The notes: generated from the sequence alone by a model not told the origin. 64,000 nt of DNA from Leeia oryzae DSM 17879 (GCF_000376945.1 NZ_AQXU01000021.1:186001-250000); one strand, 5' to 3'; positions 41,446 to 52,010 are shown, counted from the stretch's first letter. Numbers and translations are program-made.

Positions 41446-41703
41446 ATGAACTGCCGCCCGCACTGCGGAGCCTGCTGCACCGCACCTTCTATTACCAGTG
41501 CTATCCCCGGCATGCCCAACGGCAAACCCGCGGGCGTACCCTGCATCCAGCTGGACGAGCAGCTGCTTTGCAAAATCTTTAACCACCCGGACAGGCCCGC
41601 CGTATGCGCAGGCTTGCAACCGTCAGTGGAGATGTGCGGGGAGAGTCAGGTGCAGGCAATGGTGTATCTGACGCGACTGGAAGTGGAAACTGCGCCGAGG
41701 TGA
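41446..41703 (+). CDS. YkgJ-family cysteine-cluster protein
   Basis: 85 residues from the ATG at 41446 ([17 protein letters not shown]); a GTG at 41425 is possible. The family's CxxxCGACC N-terminus and later cysteines ([20 protein letters not shown] and PAVCAGLQP) form a presumed metal site. YkgJ/UPF0153-type proteins are putative zinc or iron-sulfur chelators with unknown function. The gene follows the TonB-like gene by 42 bases. Confidence 0.85.
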   Translation: MNCRPHCGACCTAPSITSAIPGMPNGKPAGVPCIQLDEQLLCKIFNHPDRPAVCAGLQPSVEMCGESQVQAMVYLTRLEVETAPR

Positions 41704-41879
41704 TCGGGAGTGATGGGGGATAGTGGAGTCTGTACTATCCTGCCTACCTGTTGGGCTCCTGCCAGGAAGCCGTTACTAAATTTGAGCACAGGAGACTCTT
41801 TTCCCGTTACTCAATGTCCGATGCTGATCTAAGGCAGTCTTGGCAAATTTCACGTCACAAGATTCTGTAAGTTGTGGCG

Positions 41880-42314
41880 TTATACAACATCATAGGTTTC
41901 TTGGAAAAAGCGCTCTTTGTCATGAAAACTGATATGGACCAGCACTGTTCGCTCCAAACGTACGGTTGGATGAATTGCACTGTTTTTTGCAAACCAAAAG
42001 ACCTCCTCCAAGGGCTCACGTTCATGCCAGGTCGTCATGACGATTCTGTCGTCAAGAGGTTCTGCTGGGAAAAACTGGGCGATGCTTGCCTCATCTACTG
42101 AATCGTCCCAAGCGCTGCAATTTTTCCCCCACGCCATTACATAAAGGCACCCTGAGCGAACTAGCCAATCGCTTACTAAAACTCTCCATTCAGCAGTTAC
42201 CTCGGCATCCACAACAATTACTGCGCGATATGGGCTGGATGCGCAAACAGCTGGCAGTGAACTCCCTGGTTCAATTTTCTTGTACTCGACAGTTTGGCTC
42301 ATAGGATAAGGCAT
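41880..42314 (-). CDS. Hypothetical protein, unrecognised small domain
   Basis: 144 residues. Not assigned with confidence. N-terminal strand-like AVIVVDAEVTAEWRVLVSDWLV, a CLYVMAWGKNCSAWDDSV segment, then DDRIVMTTWHEREPLEEVFWFA and LVHISFHDKERFFQETY. There is no signal or membrane helix. It is followed and preceded by non-coding DNA (41704-41879 and 42315-42467) and is surrounded by sequence that is less GC-rich than the neighbours. It may be a cargo gene of an accessory patch. Confidence 0.55.
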   Translation of the reverse strand: MPYPMSQTVEYKKIEPGSSLPAVCASSPYRAVIVVDAEVTAEWRVLVSDWLVRSGCLYVMAWGKNCSAWDDSVDEASIAQFFPAEPLDDRIVMTTWHEREPLEEVFWFAKNSAIHPTVRLERTVLVHISFHDKERFFQETYDVV

Positions 42315-42467
42315 TCAATGGTTGGGCGTATTATGCGGTTCTAATTGCTGTGGCTCTGGCGGCTTTATGGCTTATATTCTGATTTTAGTTTCTGGCCGTT
42401 TCCGGTCTAACGATGTTGCATCGTTGATACAAGCCATGCAGACATAACCGTTCAGCTGTCTTCATAC

Positions 42468-42506
42468 AAATAAACCCCGAATAACATCGTTATCCGGGGT
42501 TTATTT
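42468..42506. terminator. Bidirectional terminator downstream of chpA
   Basis: AAATAAACCCCGAATAAC / GTTATCCGGGGTTTATTT form an 18-bp stem with a single mismatch and a 3-base loop. A/T-rich arms give a U-run on both strands. It ends the pilGHIJ-chpA transcript on the minus strand. Confidence 0.85.
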
Positions 42507-42530
42507 GTTCTTGCGAAATACCCGCCGTCC

Positions 42531-45500
42531 TTACTCCACCGCCAGCTGCTTTTCTTCCAGATAATGCCGGATATGGCCGAGCAGCTCGTCTTCCTGATAC
42601 GGTTTACCCAGGAACTGATTCACACCCAGGTCGCTCGCCACCTTGCGGTGTTTTTCTGCCGTGCGGGACGAGATCATGATGATCGGAATGTCCTTGGTGG
42701 CCGGGTTGTTGCGGATATTGCGGGTCAGCTCGAAGCCGTCCATGCGCGGCATCTCGATATCCACCAGCATCACGTCGGGTTTGTAATCACCCACTTGCTG
42801 CAAGGCATCCACACCATCCTTGGCGGTCATGACCGTATAACCCTGACGCTCCAGCAGCCGTCCGGTAATCTTGCGCACGGTCAGCGAATCGTCCACCACC
42901 AGAATATGCGGCAGATGCTGTACAACGACCGCTTCCTTGACGTTTTCTGACTGGTCCACCAGATGCCCCAGCCGGTCGGCATGCGCCATTAGTTCTACCG
43001 GGTTGATGATCAGCACAATCTGGCCAGAACCTAGTACCGTCGCCCCGGCCACCCCGATCACGCGGGCCAGTTGCGGGCCGATGTTCTTGACCACCACCTC
43101 CTGGTTGCGCGTCAGTTTGTCCACATGAATGGCGACGCGGCGGTTGGCGCTTTTCAGCAGCAGTACGGTGTTATAGCGCATCAGTTCCGGCAGGGTTTCT
43201 TCGTCTCCCAGCAAGCGGGGCAGATACCAGAACGGGTACGACTGGCCTTGCCACTCGATGGCTTTCTCGGCATACGCCTTGTTCAGCGGGTCGACCTTCA
43301 GTTCCTGCACCTGTTCCACCAGCCCTGACGGAATGGCGTACTGGTGTGCCCCTACCGTTACCAGCACGGTCTGGGTGACTGCCAGCGTCAGCGGCAGGCG
43401 CATGGTAAACATGCTGCCGGCGCCGGGGGTAGAAGTCACGTTCACTCGCCCGCCCAGGCTTTCGATCTCGCTCTTGACCACATCCATGCCAATACCGCGG
43501 CCAGACACTTGCGTCAGCGTTTCTGCGGTAGAGAAACCGGCCCGGAAAATCAGCCCCAGCAGTTCACTATCCGGGCGCTTGTCGCCCGGCTGGATCAAGC
43601 CTTGTTCCACCGCCTTCTCGCGCACGCGCGCTACGTCAATCCCGGCGCCGTCGTCCGACAGGGTCAGGATCATCTCGTTACCTTCCTGACGCGCCTCGAT
43701 CAGAATCTCGCCAATCTCCGGTTTGCCCAGCGCCAGACGTTGCTCGCGCGACTCTAGGCCATGATCCACGGCGTTGCGCAGCAAATGCTCAAACGGGCTG
43801 GTCATTTTTTCCAGCACCGAGCGGTCAATCTCCAGACGGGCGCCCTTGATTTCCAGGTTGACCTTTTTGCCCAGGTCCTTCGCCGTCTGACGCACGATGC
43901 GATACAGCCGGTCTGTCAGGGTAGACAACGGCACCGTGCGGATGCGCATCAGCGATTGCTGCAGGTCACGTGTCTGCCGGGCTTGCGCCAGCAATGCGGC
44001 TTCGCTGTCGTCCACGTTTTTCAACAGGTTATGCTGTACCGTAGCCACGTCATTCACGGACTCGGCCAGCAGGCGGGTCAGCTCCTGCAGGCGGGTAAAG
44101 CGGTCAAACTCCAGCGGGTCAAACGCATCATCGCCTTCATGCAAGGTGGACAAGCGGGACTGCATCTGGCTTTCGGCCTGAATTTCCAGCTCGCGCAGCT
44201 GGCCACGCATCCGGTTGACGTTATCGGTCAGCTCCAGCAACGACTGTTTGAGGTTACGTACTTCGGCATCAATCCGGGCGCGCGCAATACTGACTTCACC
44301 GGCCTCGTTCACCAGGCGGTCGATCAGATCGGCCTTGACCCTCAGGGTTGCCTGCGCCTCGGTTGCCTCGCCGGCACCTGCGGCCACGTCGGTAGCCACC
44401 GCGGCGGTCCCGGCCACGGTGTCGCTAGTCGATGCCTCGACAGCGTCCTCTTTGCCGGTCAGCATGTCGCGGTATTGCAGCAACAGGTCCAGATCGCTTT
44501 CAAATGCATCAAACAGGGCATCATCCAGCAAGCCAACTTGTACTGCCTGCTGCACCCGCGTTTCCATGCTGTGGGTCAGTTCGCCCAGCCGCATGGCACC
44601 CGCCATGCGTGCACTGCCTTTCAGGGTATGCAGGGTACGCAGCAACTGCTGGCCAGGTTCGGTTGCGGCCGGGTCTGCCCGCCATGCGCGCAGTGCGTCG
44701 CCAATCTCTGGCAACAGTTCTTCTGCTTCTTCCAGGAAGACCGGCAGTAACTGCTCGTCCACGTCATCCTGCGCCTGAATCTCGATCTCCTGCGCCGGAG
44801 AGATGACTACATCTTCAGCCGTCGCAATCTCGCTGATTGGTGCGGGCTCAGGAATCTCTGCCCGCTCCAGAATGGCCTGCTGCAGCATGGTCTCGATCGG
44901 CAGCTGTTCCAGATCATCCGCAGTCATGCCGGACAAATCCAGCGGTGCCAGCTCCTCTGCGGACGAGCTGGCCGTACCGGCATCTGCGGGCGTTTCCCAA
45001 CCGGCCAGCGGCTGGTCAGTCGCGGCTTCATCCGTCAGGTCCAGAGTCAGTTCGGCTGCAGCATCGGTCTGGATGGTCTGCTCGTCGTCAGGCTCGGTCA
45101 GCGCCAGCGGCAGGTCAATGTTCCAGGCTGCGTCTTCCGCAGCCGCAACAGCATTTGCGGCGGCCAGGGTCTGATTGATTTCGTCCAGATGCACCAGCAA
45201 GTCGTTTACTGGCATATCCAGCACGTCCGGCACCTCTGGCAAGGCCTCTGGTGCAACCTCCGGCGGGGCTTCGGCTGGCAAGGCGGCATCCGGCGAGATG
45301 TCCGGCACTGGCTCAGGCGTGACGCCGTCCAGCAGGGCAACGTCATCCAGATCGACCAGTAGGGAGGCGAGCTCGTCACCCCATTCTGCATCCTGTTCGA
45401 CGGGCTCGGCTTCCTGTTCTTCGCTGATCAGTTGCTGTTCCAGCGTAATGTGCGGCGTATCCAGCGGTGCATGCAGGCGGGCGATCAGATCAGCCGCCGG

Positions 45501-48383
45501 TTGGGGTGGCTGCTTGTCTTCAATGCAGGCCACCATTTCATGCAGGGTGGCAATCGTTTCTGCAATCAGGGCAAAGGTGTCGTCATCCGCCGTATGCAGC
45601 GTAGCCTGTCTGGCCAGCAGGTATTGCTCCAGCGCTTCGGACAGATTGCCGACCGGGGTAAAACCGGTGGTATTGCCGATGCCGCGCAAGGTATGGGCTG
45701 CATGGGTAAATTCCGGCTGAATCCCGCCACCGGAAGACAAGGTATTCAGTTGTTCATCCAGCGTGGCCAGATGCTTGTCCGCCTCGGAGGTGAAGATGCC
45801 GTACAAGGTGGTAGAGATGGTGACATCCCCAATCACGTACTCCGATGGCAACACCTCTTCCGGTACGGCGGACGCCGGTTCTTCGATTTCCGGTACCGTC
45901 GTGATCTCTGCGACCGGTTCTGCCACGTCGAGGTCGGTCAGTTCGATATCTGGCAGCTCGATGTCCGGCAGTTCGAAATCCAGGGCTGGACTCTCCTCGA
46001 CCACCATCGGGGCGGGCTCGGCCAGTTCATCATCCAGATCCAGCGACGGCAGCTCGTCAAAGACGGCAGACAAGGCTTCTGTCGGTGCTGCGGCCTCGGC
46101 CACCACCGGTACTTCCGGCAACGGGCCTTCCTGCCAGTGCTTGAAGGCCTCGGCCAGTGCCAGCAACGGGCCGGCATCGACCACGGCAGAACCCTCTGCA
46201 CTCAAGGCACTGATCCAGCGCTGGAAATCATGGCAGGCAAAGTCGATCAGATCCAGTAAGGCAGGCTGTGCAGGACGATCTTCCTGCAACCAGCGGTTCA
46301 TCACCTGCTCAATGGCCCAGGCGGCTTCACCCAGATGGGTCAGCCCCACCATCCGGCCACTGCCTTTGAGGGTATGGAAGCTGCGGCGAATCGTCGTCAG
46401 GCTGTCACGGTCTTGCGGAGAGACGCGGCAATTGGCCACGTGCTGGGACAAAGTACCGAGAATCTCCGTCGCTTCTTCAAGGTAAATGTCCAGCAGATCG
46501 GCATCGCTGGCCTCATCCACCGGCGCATCTGCCGCTGGTACGGATGCCAAGGGCGCGGAAACGACAGGCTCGGGCATGGGTTCCGGCACGGGCGCCAGCT
46601 GAATTTCTTCGATCTCGCTGTCTTGCGATGTATCGGCCACCGGCGCAGCAACAAATGTCTGCTCCTCGTCTGGCCATGCCAGTTCTGGCGCAGGCTCGGC
46701 CGGCTCGGCAGGTGTCGGTACAGTTGCTGCAGGTGTCTCGACAGCCGCAGCACTCAGGAAGGGCGCCAGAATCGCAGCGGCATCTGCGCGCTGGCTTTGC
46801 AGCGCCTCCAGATAAAACCCCAGGGCCGACAGCATCTCGGCCACTTGCTCCAGTTCTGTCTGGTGCGGCTCGCTTTGCGGATCACGCCATGGCTGGGTGC
46901 GTTGGGCTGCCAGCCGAATCAGCTGACTACCCGCCTCGGCCCCCAGCATCATGAATGCGCCATCCACCTGATGCATCAGGCTGGCCACCGATACTAGCAC
47001 ATTGCGCTGCGAGGTGTCGCGGAAGAAACCGTCCAGCTGCTGCTCGATCTGTTGCAGGTTGCCGGTAATTTCATGCGCCACTTGCGCCAGCAGCAGTTTT
47101 TCCTGTGCCTGCTGGCTGATCTGGTCCAGCAGCGGCGCCTCTGCGGTGCTGCCGTTGATGCGGGCAATGGCGTGCTGAATCTGGGCAGGTAGGTCTTCTG
47201 TCCATTTCGGGTACTGCTCTAGTGCCGTCTCGGCCAGTAGCAGCGCCGTCGCCACATTCATGGCATCGCTCTCGTGCGGCACACGGGTTTCAGGCAACTG
47301 TCTGACAAAACCGGCAATACCGTCAAACAGGGAAGACAATTCCGCCAGCCCGGCAGCCTGATGCTGGCTGCTTAATTGCTCCAGCTGCTGCAGGAACAAA
47401 GGCAAACGGTCCGGTTGCTGGGTGGTAATGCGGGTCCAGACATCCTTGGCCTGCTCGATACTGGCGCGCAGAGCACGCAAAGCCTGGGCCGACAGTACGG
47501 CCACCGCAGGTGCCTGCGCATTACCCGGCAACAAATCAGACAAGCCATACGTTTCTTTGACATCCAGTACGGTCGGAGACTCCGAGGCAGACACCGCTAC
47601 CAGATACAGCATCTGGCGCAACAGGTTTTCCGGTGCCTTGGGCGTGCCTTCTACCAGCCGGCGCATCTGCTGGTCGAGTTTGGTCAACAACGGCTTGCCC
47701 ATCTGGCCTAGCTGCGCATCACCCGCCATGGCCTCCACCATGGCAGATGCCACCCACCAGAACGCACGCTGGGCACTGGAAGGCTGCACGCGAGCCAGCT
47801 CCATCAGCGGCACGGCCAGGTGAGCCAGGGCGTCCGCTGCATTCGAGCGGATATAGGCAATCAGCCCGGTTTGATAGCGGGTACGCAACAAACGGCTCTG
47901 CGCCTTGCCGCCATCATCAGTAGGTACTGCAGATTTCAGGAAGTCCGGCAGGCTGACCAACAGGTCCGGGTAAAACAGGTCGCTGGCGGCATATTGCTCG
48001 CTGCCCCTGGCTTCAAACAGGGCACGGTAGGTATCAAACAGCCGTAAAGTGGTATTGGGTGCGCCATCAATCAGCGCAGAAATATAGTCACTGACTTGCG
48101 CCAGGGCCTTGTCAATCAGCGCAAAGACATCGGAATCCGTGGTGGCCGGCAGGGCACCAAGCAAGCCTTCAATGGCATGGGCAAATGCCGTCAGTCCGGA
48201 CAGGCCAACCATTTCCAGCGCCCCGGAGGCCTGGTGCAGGTGGGTCTGGGCAAATTTCAGCTGAGTTTCATCTGTTGTGTTGGCGGCATATTGCTGCACA
48301 TGCTGGCGGGCAAGGCCAACCGCATTGTCAATTTCGGCCTTTACCCAGATCAACGACCCCACATCGAAGTCAACAGTACTCAT
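42531..48383 (-). CDS. chpA: ChpA/PilL-type hybrid CheA histidine kinase
   Basis: 1950 residues, the central kinase of the type IV pilus chemosensory (Chp) system. Three canonical phosphotransfer histidines are readable: H670 (SFHTLKGSGRMVG), H897 (AAHTLRGIGNT) and H1252 (TLHTLKGSARMAG). An N-terminal Hpt-like region (LHQASGALEMVG) is degenerate. Acidic Pro-rich linkers separate the domains. Then come the CheA dimerisation and ATPase domain (HLLRNAVDHGLES; GRGIGMDVV), a CheW-like domain (AIPSGLVEQVQELKV) and a C-terminal receiver with D1875. P. aeruginosa ChpA is longer (about 2470) with more Hpt/Xpt domains. Last gene of the pilGHIJ-chpA operon, 77 bases after pilJ. Confidence 0.95.
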   Translation of the reverse strand: MSTVDFDVGSLIWVKAEIDNAVGLARQHVQQYAANTTDETQLKFAQTHLHQASGALEMVGLSGLTAFAHAIEGLLGALPATTDSDVFALIDKALAQVSDYISALIDGAPNTTLRLFDTYRALFEARGSEQYAASDLFYPDLLVSLPDFLKSAVPTDDGGKAQSRLLRTRYQTGLIAYIRSNAADALAHLAVPLMELARVQPSSAQRAFWWVASAMVEAMAGDAQLGQMGKPLLTKLDQQMRRLVEGTPKAPENLLRQMLYLVAVSASESPTVLDVKETYGLSDLLPGNAQAPAVAVLSAQALRALRASIEQAKDVWTRITTQQPDRLPLFLQQLEQLSSQHQAAGLAELSSLFDGIAGFVRQLPETRVPHESDAMNVATALLLAETALEQYPKWTEDLPAQIQHAIARINGSTAEAPLLDQISQQAQEKLLLAQVAHEITGNLQQIEQQLDGFFRDTSQRNVLVSVASLMHQVDGAFMMLGAEAGSQLIRLAAQRTQPWRDPQSEPHQTELEQVAEMLSALGFYLEALQSQRADAAAILAPFLSAAAVETPAATVPTPAEPAEPAPELAWPDEEQTFVAAPVADTSQDSEIEEIQLAPVPEPMPEPVVSAPLASVPAADAPVDEASDADLLDIYLEEATEILGTLSQHVANCRVSPQDRDSLTTIRRSFHTLKGSGRMVGLTHLGEAAWAIEQVMNRWLQEDRPAQPALLDLIDFACHDFQRWISALSAEGSAVVDAGPLLALAEAFKHWQEGPLPEVPVVAEAAAPTEALSAVFDELPSLDLDDELAEPAPMVVEESPALDFELPDIELPDIELTDLDVAEPVAEITTVPEIEEPASAVPEEVLPSEYVIGDVTISTTLYGIFTSEADKHLATLDEQLNTLSSGGGIQPEFTHAAHTLRGIGNTTGFTPVGNLSEALEQYLLARQATLHTADDDTFALIAETIATLHEMVACIEDKQPPQPAADLIARLHAPLDTPHITLEQQLISEEQEAEPVEQDAEWGDELASLLVDLDDVALLDGVTPEPVPDISPDAALPAEAPPEVAPEALPEVPDVLDMPVNDLLVHLDEINQTLAAANAVAAAEDAAWNIDLPLALTEPDDEQTIQTDAAAELTLDLTDEAATDQPLAGWETPADAGTASSSAEELAPLDLSGMTADDLEQLPIETMLQQAILERAEIPEPAPISEIATAEDVVISPAQEIEIQAQDDVDEQLLPVFLEEAEELLPEIGDALRAWRADPAATEPGQQLLRTLHTLKGSARMAGAMRLGELTHSMETRVQQAVQVGLLDDALFDAFESDLDLLLQYRDMLTGKEDAVEASTSDTVAGTAAVATDVAAGAGEATEAQATLRVKADLIDRLVNEAGEVSIARARIDAEVRNLKQSLLELTDNVNRMRGQLRELEIQAESQMQSRLSTLHEGDDAFDPLEFDRFTRLQELTRLLAESVNDVATVQHNLLKNVDDSEAALLAQARQTRDLQQSLMRIRTVPLSTLTDRLYRIVRQTAKDLGKKVNLEIKGARLEIDRSVLEKMTSPFEHLLRNAVDHGLESREQRLALGKPEIGEILIEARQEGNEMILTLSDDGAGIDVARVREKAVEQGLIQPGDKRPDSELLGLIFRAGFSTAETLTQVSGRGIGMDVVKSEIESLGGRVNVTSTPGAGSMFTMRLPLTLAVTQTVLVTVGAHQYAIPSGLVEQVQELKVDPLNKAYAEKAIEWQGQSYPFWYLPRLLGDEETLPELMRYNTVLLLKSANRRVAIHVDKLTRNQEVVVKNIGPQLARVIGVAGATVLGSGQIVLIINPVELMAHADRLGHLVDQSENVKEAVVVQHLPHILVVDDSLTVRKITGRLLERQGYTVMTAKDGVDALQQVGDYKPDVMLVDIEMPRMDGFELTRNIRNNPATKDIPIIMISSRTAEKHRKVASDLGVNQFLGKPYQEDELLGHIRHYLEEKQLAVE

Positions 48384-48459
48384 ATTGGCAATTCCGGCAG
48401 AATGGAGAGATAAACCCGCATCCTGATTTCAGGGCACGATGCGGGAAAACGAACACGAA

Positions 48460-50640
48460 TCAGGCAAGCTTGAAGCCGGACACCGAACCTTTCAGTTCGC
48501 GTGCCAGACCGGTCAGCTGGCCGATGGATTCGGCGGTCTGCTTGGTACCTTCCGTCGTCTGGTCAGTCACTGTCAGAATGTGCTGCATGTTGTTAGCCAC
48601 TTGTTCCGCCATCTGGGTCTGCTCTTTGGTCGATAGCGAAATCGAATCAATCAGGGTCGCCAGGTTTTTCGACACGCTGCCGATTTCTTGCAGGGCCTGA
48701 CCTGCCGCATCAGACAGACGCGCCCCTTCCACCACACCCTGGGTAGAAATTTCCATCGCGGCAACCGCATCCTGGGTATCGGTCTGAATGGTCTTCACAA
48801 TGGCAGAAATCTGTTTGGTCGCTTCGGCAGAACGTTCCGCCAGTCGCTGCACCTCTTCCGCCACCACGGTAAACCCGCGCCCCGCCTCACCGGCTGAGGC
48901 CGCCTGAATCGCGGCGTTCAGCGCCAGTACGTTGGTCTGTTCGGTAATGTCAGAAATCAGTTCCACGATCTCGCCAATCTCTTGCGAGCTCTCACCCAGC
49001 CGTTTGATCCGCTTGGAGGTTTCCTGGATCTGCTCGCGAATCTCGTTCATGCCCTTGATGGAGTTCTGCACCGCATCGGCGCCTTTTTCGGCCGCTCCCA
49101 GCGACATCTGCGCCACACGGGCAGACTCAGATGCGTTGGTCGCCACATTCTGGATGGACTCCGCCATGTAGCGCACAGACACGTTGGTATCCATGATTTC
49201 GTCGGCCTGGGCTTCGGTCGCCTGCAGCAGGCGCTCGGAAATCGAACGGGCATCCTGGGAGGCCACCGCCACTTGATCGGTCGCCCGGTTGATACCGGTA
49301 ATCAGGTTACGCAGTTCATCAATCGTATAGTTCATGGAGTCGGCAATCGCGCCGGTCAGGTCTTCCGTCACCGATGCACGCACCGTCAGGTCGCCATCGG
49401 CCAGATCCGACATCTCGTTCAGCAGGCGCAAAATCGCCTCCTGGTTACGTTTGTTTTCTGCTTCAGTCTGCTCCGCACGTTGCTGGATTTCACGGCTGTA
49501 GGCCAGACCAAACATCACCAGCCCCAACAGCGCCAGCGCCACGCTGGCAAACTTGCCAACGGTCAGCGCCAGGTTGGTACTCTCGCTACGGTAGATTTCG
49601 GTCAGTTCGCCCAGCCGCTTCAACAGGGACTCCGAATCCACAAACACCCCCTGAGAAGCCAGCTTGGCATTGACCAGGTTCTGCATGTTTTTAGAAAACA
49701 GGGTCACCGATGCTTCAAACGGCTGGAACACGCGCTTGATGTCGTTCAGTTTCTCGACGATGTCCGGGTTGGTCGCTGCGGTCAGGTGCAGGTCTTCATT
49801 CCCGGAGATCAGGCCTTCCAGCGTATCGCGGAAGGTGTTGGTATCCTTGCCCAGCATGAACACGATTTCGGGGCTGATGGTCGGTTCGGCCAGCATGGCG
49901 TTGGCGTTTTTGGACATCCGCTGGGTCAGCATCACCTGCTGGTTGGCCAGGCCAAGAATCCGGTTATCCGCACCGTTTTCCTGCATCAGGGCAACCAGCT
50001 GCTGGGACAGTTCCAGCAGTTCGGTATCCGAGGTGTTGATGTAGGACACGGACTGGGTCATCTGGCGCAATACTTTTTTCTCGCCAATGATGGTAGACAC
50101 GTTCGGACGGTTGGATGGTGCAAACGAGCGCTTCCAGATATCGTCGATTTCTCTCAGTTTGACCTGGGCCACTTCCGGAGACGCTGGGGCCAGGTCAGAC
50201 TGGTCCGGCAGGCAACTGCCGCCATTGATCAGCTTATCCAGCTCACAGGCAAAGTCTTTGTAAGCCTGGTCCAGCTGGTCAAAGGCCATCGGGTTGCCTT
50301 TGGTGGATTCGGACGCCGACACCGCCAGACGCTGCGACAGCATCTGCATTTCGGTCGACGTGGTCAGAAAGTTGGCGTAATGCGCAGAACGGCTGCCTTC
50401 ATAGGTCGCAACGCCCACAAAACCGGCCAGCCCGACAATCATCAAAATCAGGGATCCGCCCTGTTTGCCACCCGGCAGCCGTGCCAGCAAGCCTGCATTG
50501 GCCGCATCGCTTTTGGGCTTGATCAGGCTATCCATAATGGAGGTCGTGCTCATGGGCTCAAACTTGATCTTCCCCTTCTCTTTCGAGCCAGAAGCAGAAC
50601 GATGGAACAGGGTTTTGATTTTTTCTAGATTGAGCTTCAT
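48460..50640 (-). CDS. pilJ: PilJ methyl-accepting chemoreceptor of the Chp system
   Basis: 726 residues. After a 60-residue cytosolic lead, a first membrane helix (about residues 64-82, [18 protein letters not shown]) precedes a periplasmic sensor that carries two PilJ-type domains ([11 protein letters not shown] and [11 protein letters not shown] repeats). The second helix is near 370-390 and is followed by a HAMP region. The C-terminal signalling hairpin contains [29 protein letters not shown]. In P. aeruginosa it detects surface contact through pilins. It is cotranscribed with pilI upstream and chpA downstream; no CheR-binding pentapeptide is seen at its C-terminus (GSVSGFKLA). Confidence 0.95.
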   Translation of the reverse strand: MKLNLEKIKTLFHRSASGSKEKGKIKFEPMSTTSIMDSLIKPKSDAANAGLLARLPGGKQGGSLILMIVGLAGFVGVATYEGSRSAHYANFLTTSTEMQMLSQRLAVSASESTKGNPMAFDQLDQAYKDFACELDKLINGGSCLPDQSDLAPASPEVAQVKLREIDDIWKRSFAPSNRPNVSTIIGEKKVLRQMTQSVSYINTSDTELLELSQQLVALMQENGADNRILGLANQQVMLTQRMSKNANAMLAEPTISPEIVFMLGKDTNTFRDTLEGLISGNEDLHLTAATNPDIVEKLNDIKRVFQPFEASVTLFSKNMQNLVNAKLASQGVFVDSESLLKRLGELTEIYRSESTNLALTVGKFASVALALLGLVMFGLAYSREIQQRAEQTEAENKRNQEAILRLLNEMSDLADGDLTVRASVTEDLTGAIADSMNYTIDELRNLITGINRATDQVAVASQDARSISERLLQATEAQADEIMDTNVSVRYMAESIQNVATNASESARVAQMSLGAAEKGADAVQNSIKGMNEIREQIQETSKRIKRLGESSQEIGEIVELISDITEQTNVLALNAAIQAASAGEAGRGFTVVAEEVQRLAERSAEATKQISAIVKTIQTDTQDAVAAMEISTQGVVEGARLSDAAGQALQEIGSVSKNLATLIDSISLSTKEQTQMAEQVANNMQHILTVTDQTTEGTKQTAESIGQLTGLARELKGSVSGFKLA

Positions 50641-50702
50641 ATACGCCCCTTGTTTACTGCATTGTATTTTTATGAAAGGCTGCTACCACTGGCCATTTCA
50701 GC

Positions 50703-51224
50703 TTATTGGAAACGGCTCACCTGCAAAAATTCAGGCTGGCGGATCAGTTGTGCCAGATGCAATTGCTGCCAGACCGTTTGCTGTTCATCCACAAAGCGGG
50801 TTCCAAACCATGGCGAGTTCGCATCTTCATCCGTCGCCAGCGGCTGCAACACCCCCACCTGACGCAAACCGATAATCTGGTCCACCATCAGGGCCGCGTT
50901 ATCCAGCAGTCGTGGCTGGATCAATAACAGGCGGTTGGCCGGGCGAGGCTGGACGGGTGTTCCGTGCAGAAAGTGCGCCAGATCGGTCACGCTGTATAGC
51001 GTACCCCGGATGTTGGTCAGTCCCCGATACCAGTCGTGAGTCAAGGCGACTGGCAGAATGGGCGGAACAGAGATGACTTCACTGACCTGTGTCAGGTCAA
51101 TCAGGTAATGCTGCTGGCCGACCCGCACCCCCAGGCTGGACAAACTCACTTGCCCGGCCGTGGCGGATTGCAGTCGCTGGGATACCCGCTCCTGAAACTC
51201 CCTGAGGCTGATGCGCTTGGCCAT
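50703..51224 (-). CDS. pilI: PilI CheW-like adaptor
   Basis: 173 residues of the CheW fold that couple PilJ to ChpA. SQRLQSATAGQVSLSSLGVRV begins the barrel; YLIDLTQVSEVISVPPILPV, WYRGLTNIRGTLYSVTDLAHF and NAALMVDQIIGLRQ are typical CheW motifs. It starts directly after the pilH stop (TAAATG junction) and precedes pilJ by 62 bases. The order pilG-pilH-pilI-pilJ matches the canonical cluster. Confidence 0.93.
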   Translation of the reverse strand: MAKRISLREFQERVSQRLQSATAGQVSLSSLGVRVGQQHYLIDLTQVSEVISVPPILPVALTHDWYRGLTNIRGTLYSVTDLAHFLHGTPVQPRPANRLLLIQPRLLDNAALMVDQIIGLRQVGVLQPLATDEDANSPWFGTRFVDEQQTVWQQLHLAQLIRQPEFLQVSRFQ

Positions 51225-51590
51225 TTAGCTCAGCGCCGCAATCTTGGACAGCAGTTCAGCCTGGTCAACCGGTTTTACCAGATAGTCTCTTGCGCCCTGG
51301 CGCAGACCCCAGATCTTGTCGGTTTCCTGACCTTTGCTGGTACACATGAAAATCGGAATATGTTTGGTTGCTTCGTCACGGCTGATCTGGCGCGTTGCCT
51401 GAAAACCGTTCAGCCCTGGCATGACCACATCCATCAGGATCAGGTCAGGCATGATTTCTCGGGCTTGCTGGACGGCCTGTTCGCCACTTTCCAGCATGAC
51501 AACCTGATAACCGTTGCGGGAGAGGATTTCTCCAAGGAAATGTCGTTCAGTTGGTGAATCATCGACAATCAGGATCTTCTTTATGGACAT
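51225..51590 (-). CDS. pilH: PilH response regulator
   Basis: 121 residues: a lone CheY-like receiver with D54 in LILMDVVMPGLNG, acidic pocket IVDDSPTER, the switch Thr/Ser in FMCTSKG and K of LVKPVD. In P. aeruginosa PilH controls pilus retraction and acts as a phosphate sink. It follows pilG by 12 bases and abuts pilI, so it is in the same operon. Confidence 0.94.
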   Translation of the reverse strand: MSIKKILIVDDSPTERHFLGEILSRNGYQVVMLESGEQAVQQAREIMPDLILMDVVMPGLNGFQATRQISRDEATKHIPIFMCTSKGQETDKIWGLRQGARDYLVKPVDQAELLSKIAALS

Positions 51591-51602
51591 ATTATTGCAC
51601 CC

Positions 51603-52010
51603 TTACTGATGACTTGAAACGAGGCGTGAAGCACGCTCTGCAACCACATTAAGCAAACTGTCTTTGGTAAACGGCTTGGTCAGGTATTCGTCCGACCCTA
51701 CCATTCTGCCCCTGGCACGATCAAACAGACCGTCCTTGGAAGACAGCATCACTACCGGTGTTGCATGATAACGCGGATTTTTCTTGATCAACGAACACGT
51801 CTGGTACCCGTCGAGCCTTGGCATCATCACATCGACAAAGATGATATCCGGCAGATAATCGGTGATTTTGGCCAGCGCATCAAATCCGTCTTCTGCCAGG
51901 ATCACTTCGCATCCGGCCTGTTTGAGAAAGATCTCTGCACTGCGGCGAATGGTATTGCTATCATCAATCACCATTACCTTGATGCCATTCAGGTTTTGTG
52001 CACTGGTCAC
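51603..52010 (-). CDS. pilG: PilG response regulator
   Basis: 135 residues: single receiver with D60 in DIIFVDVMMPRLDG, acidic pocket VIDDSNTIRR, SSKDGLFDRARGRMVGSDEYLTKPF C-terminal part. Governs pilus extension in the Chp pathway. The start is a GTG at 52010 preceded by AAGGGGG, the best ribosome-binding site; a longer reading from 52124 is rejected. First gene of pilG-pilH-pilI-pilJ-chpA. Confidence 0.94.
   Translation of the reverse strand: MTSAQNLNGIKVMVIDDSNTIRRSAEIFLKQAGCEVILAEDGFDALAKITDYLPDIIFVDVMMPRLDGYQTCSLIKKNPRYHATPVVMLSSKDGLFDRARGRMVGSDEYLTKPFTKDSLLNVVAERASRLVSSHQ

Noticed and set aside
42531-48383. Many + strand frames of 130-330 codons inside chpA
   Set aside because: All are shadows of the long acidic, Ala/Glu-rich chpA coding sequence.
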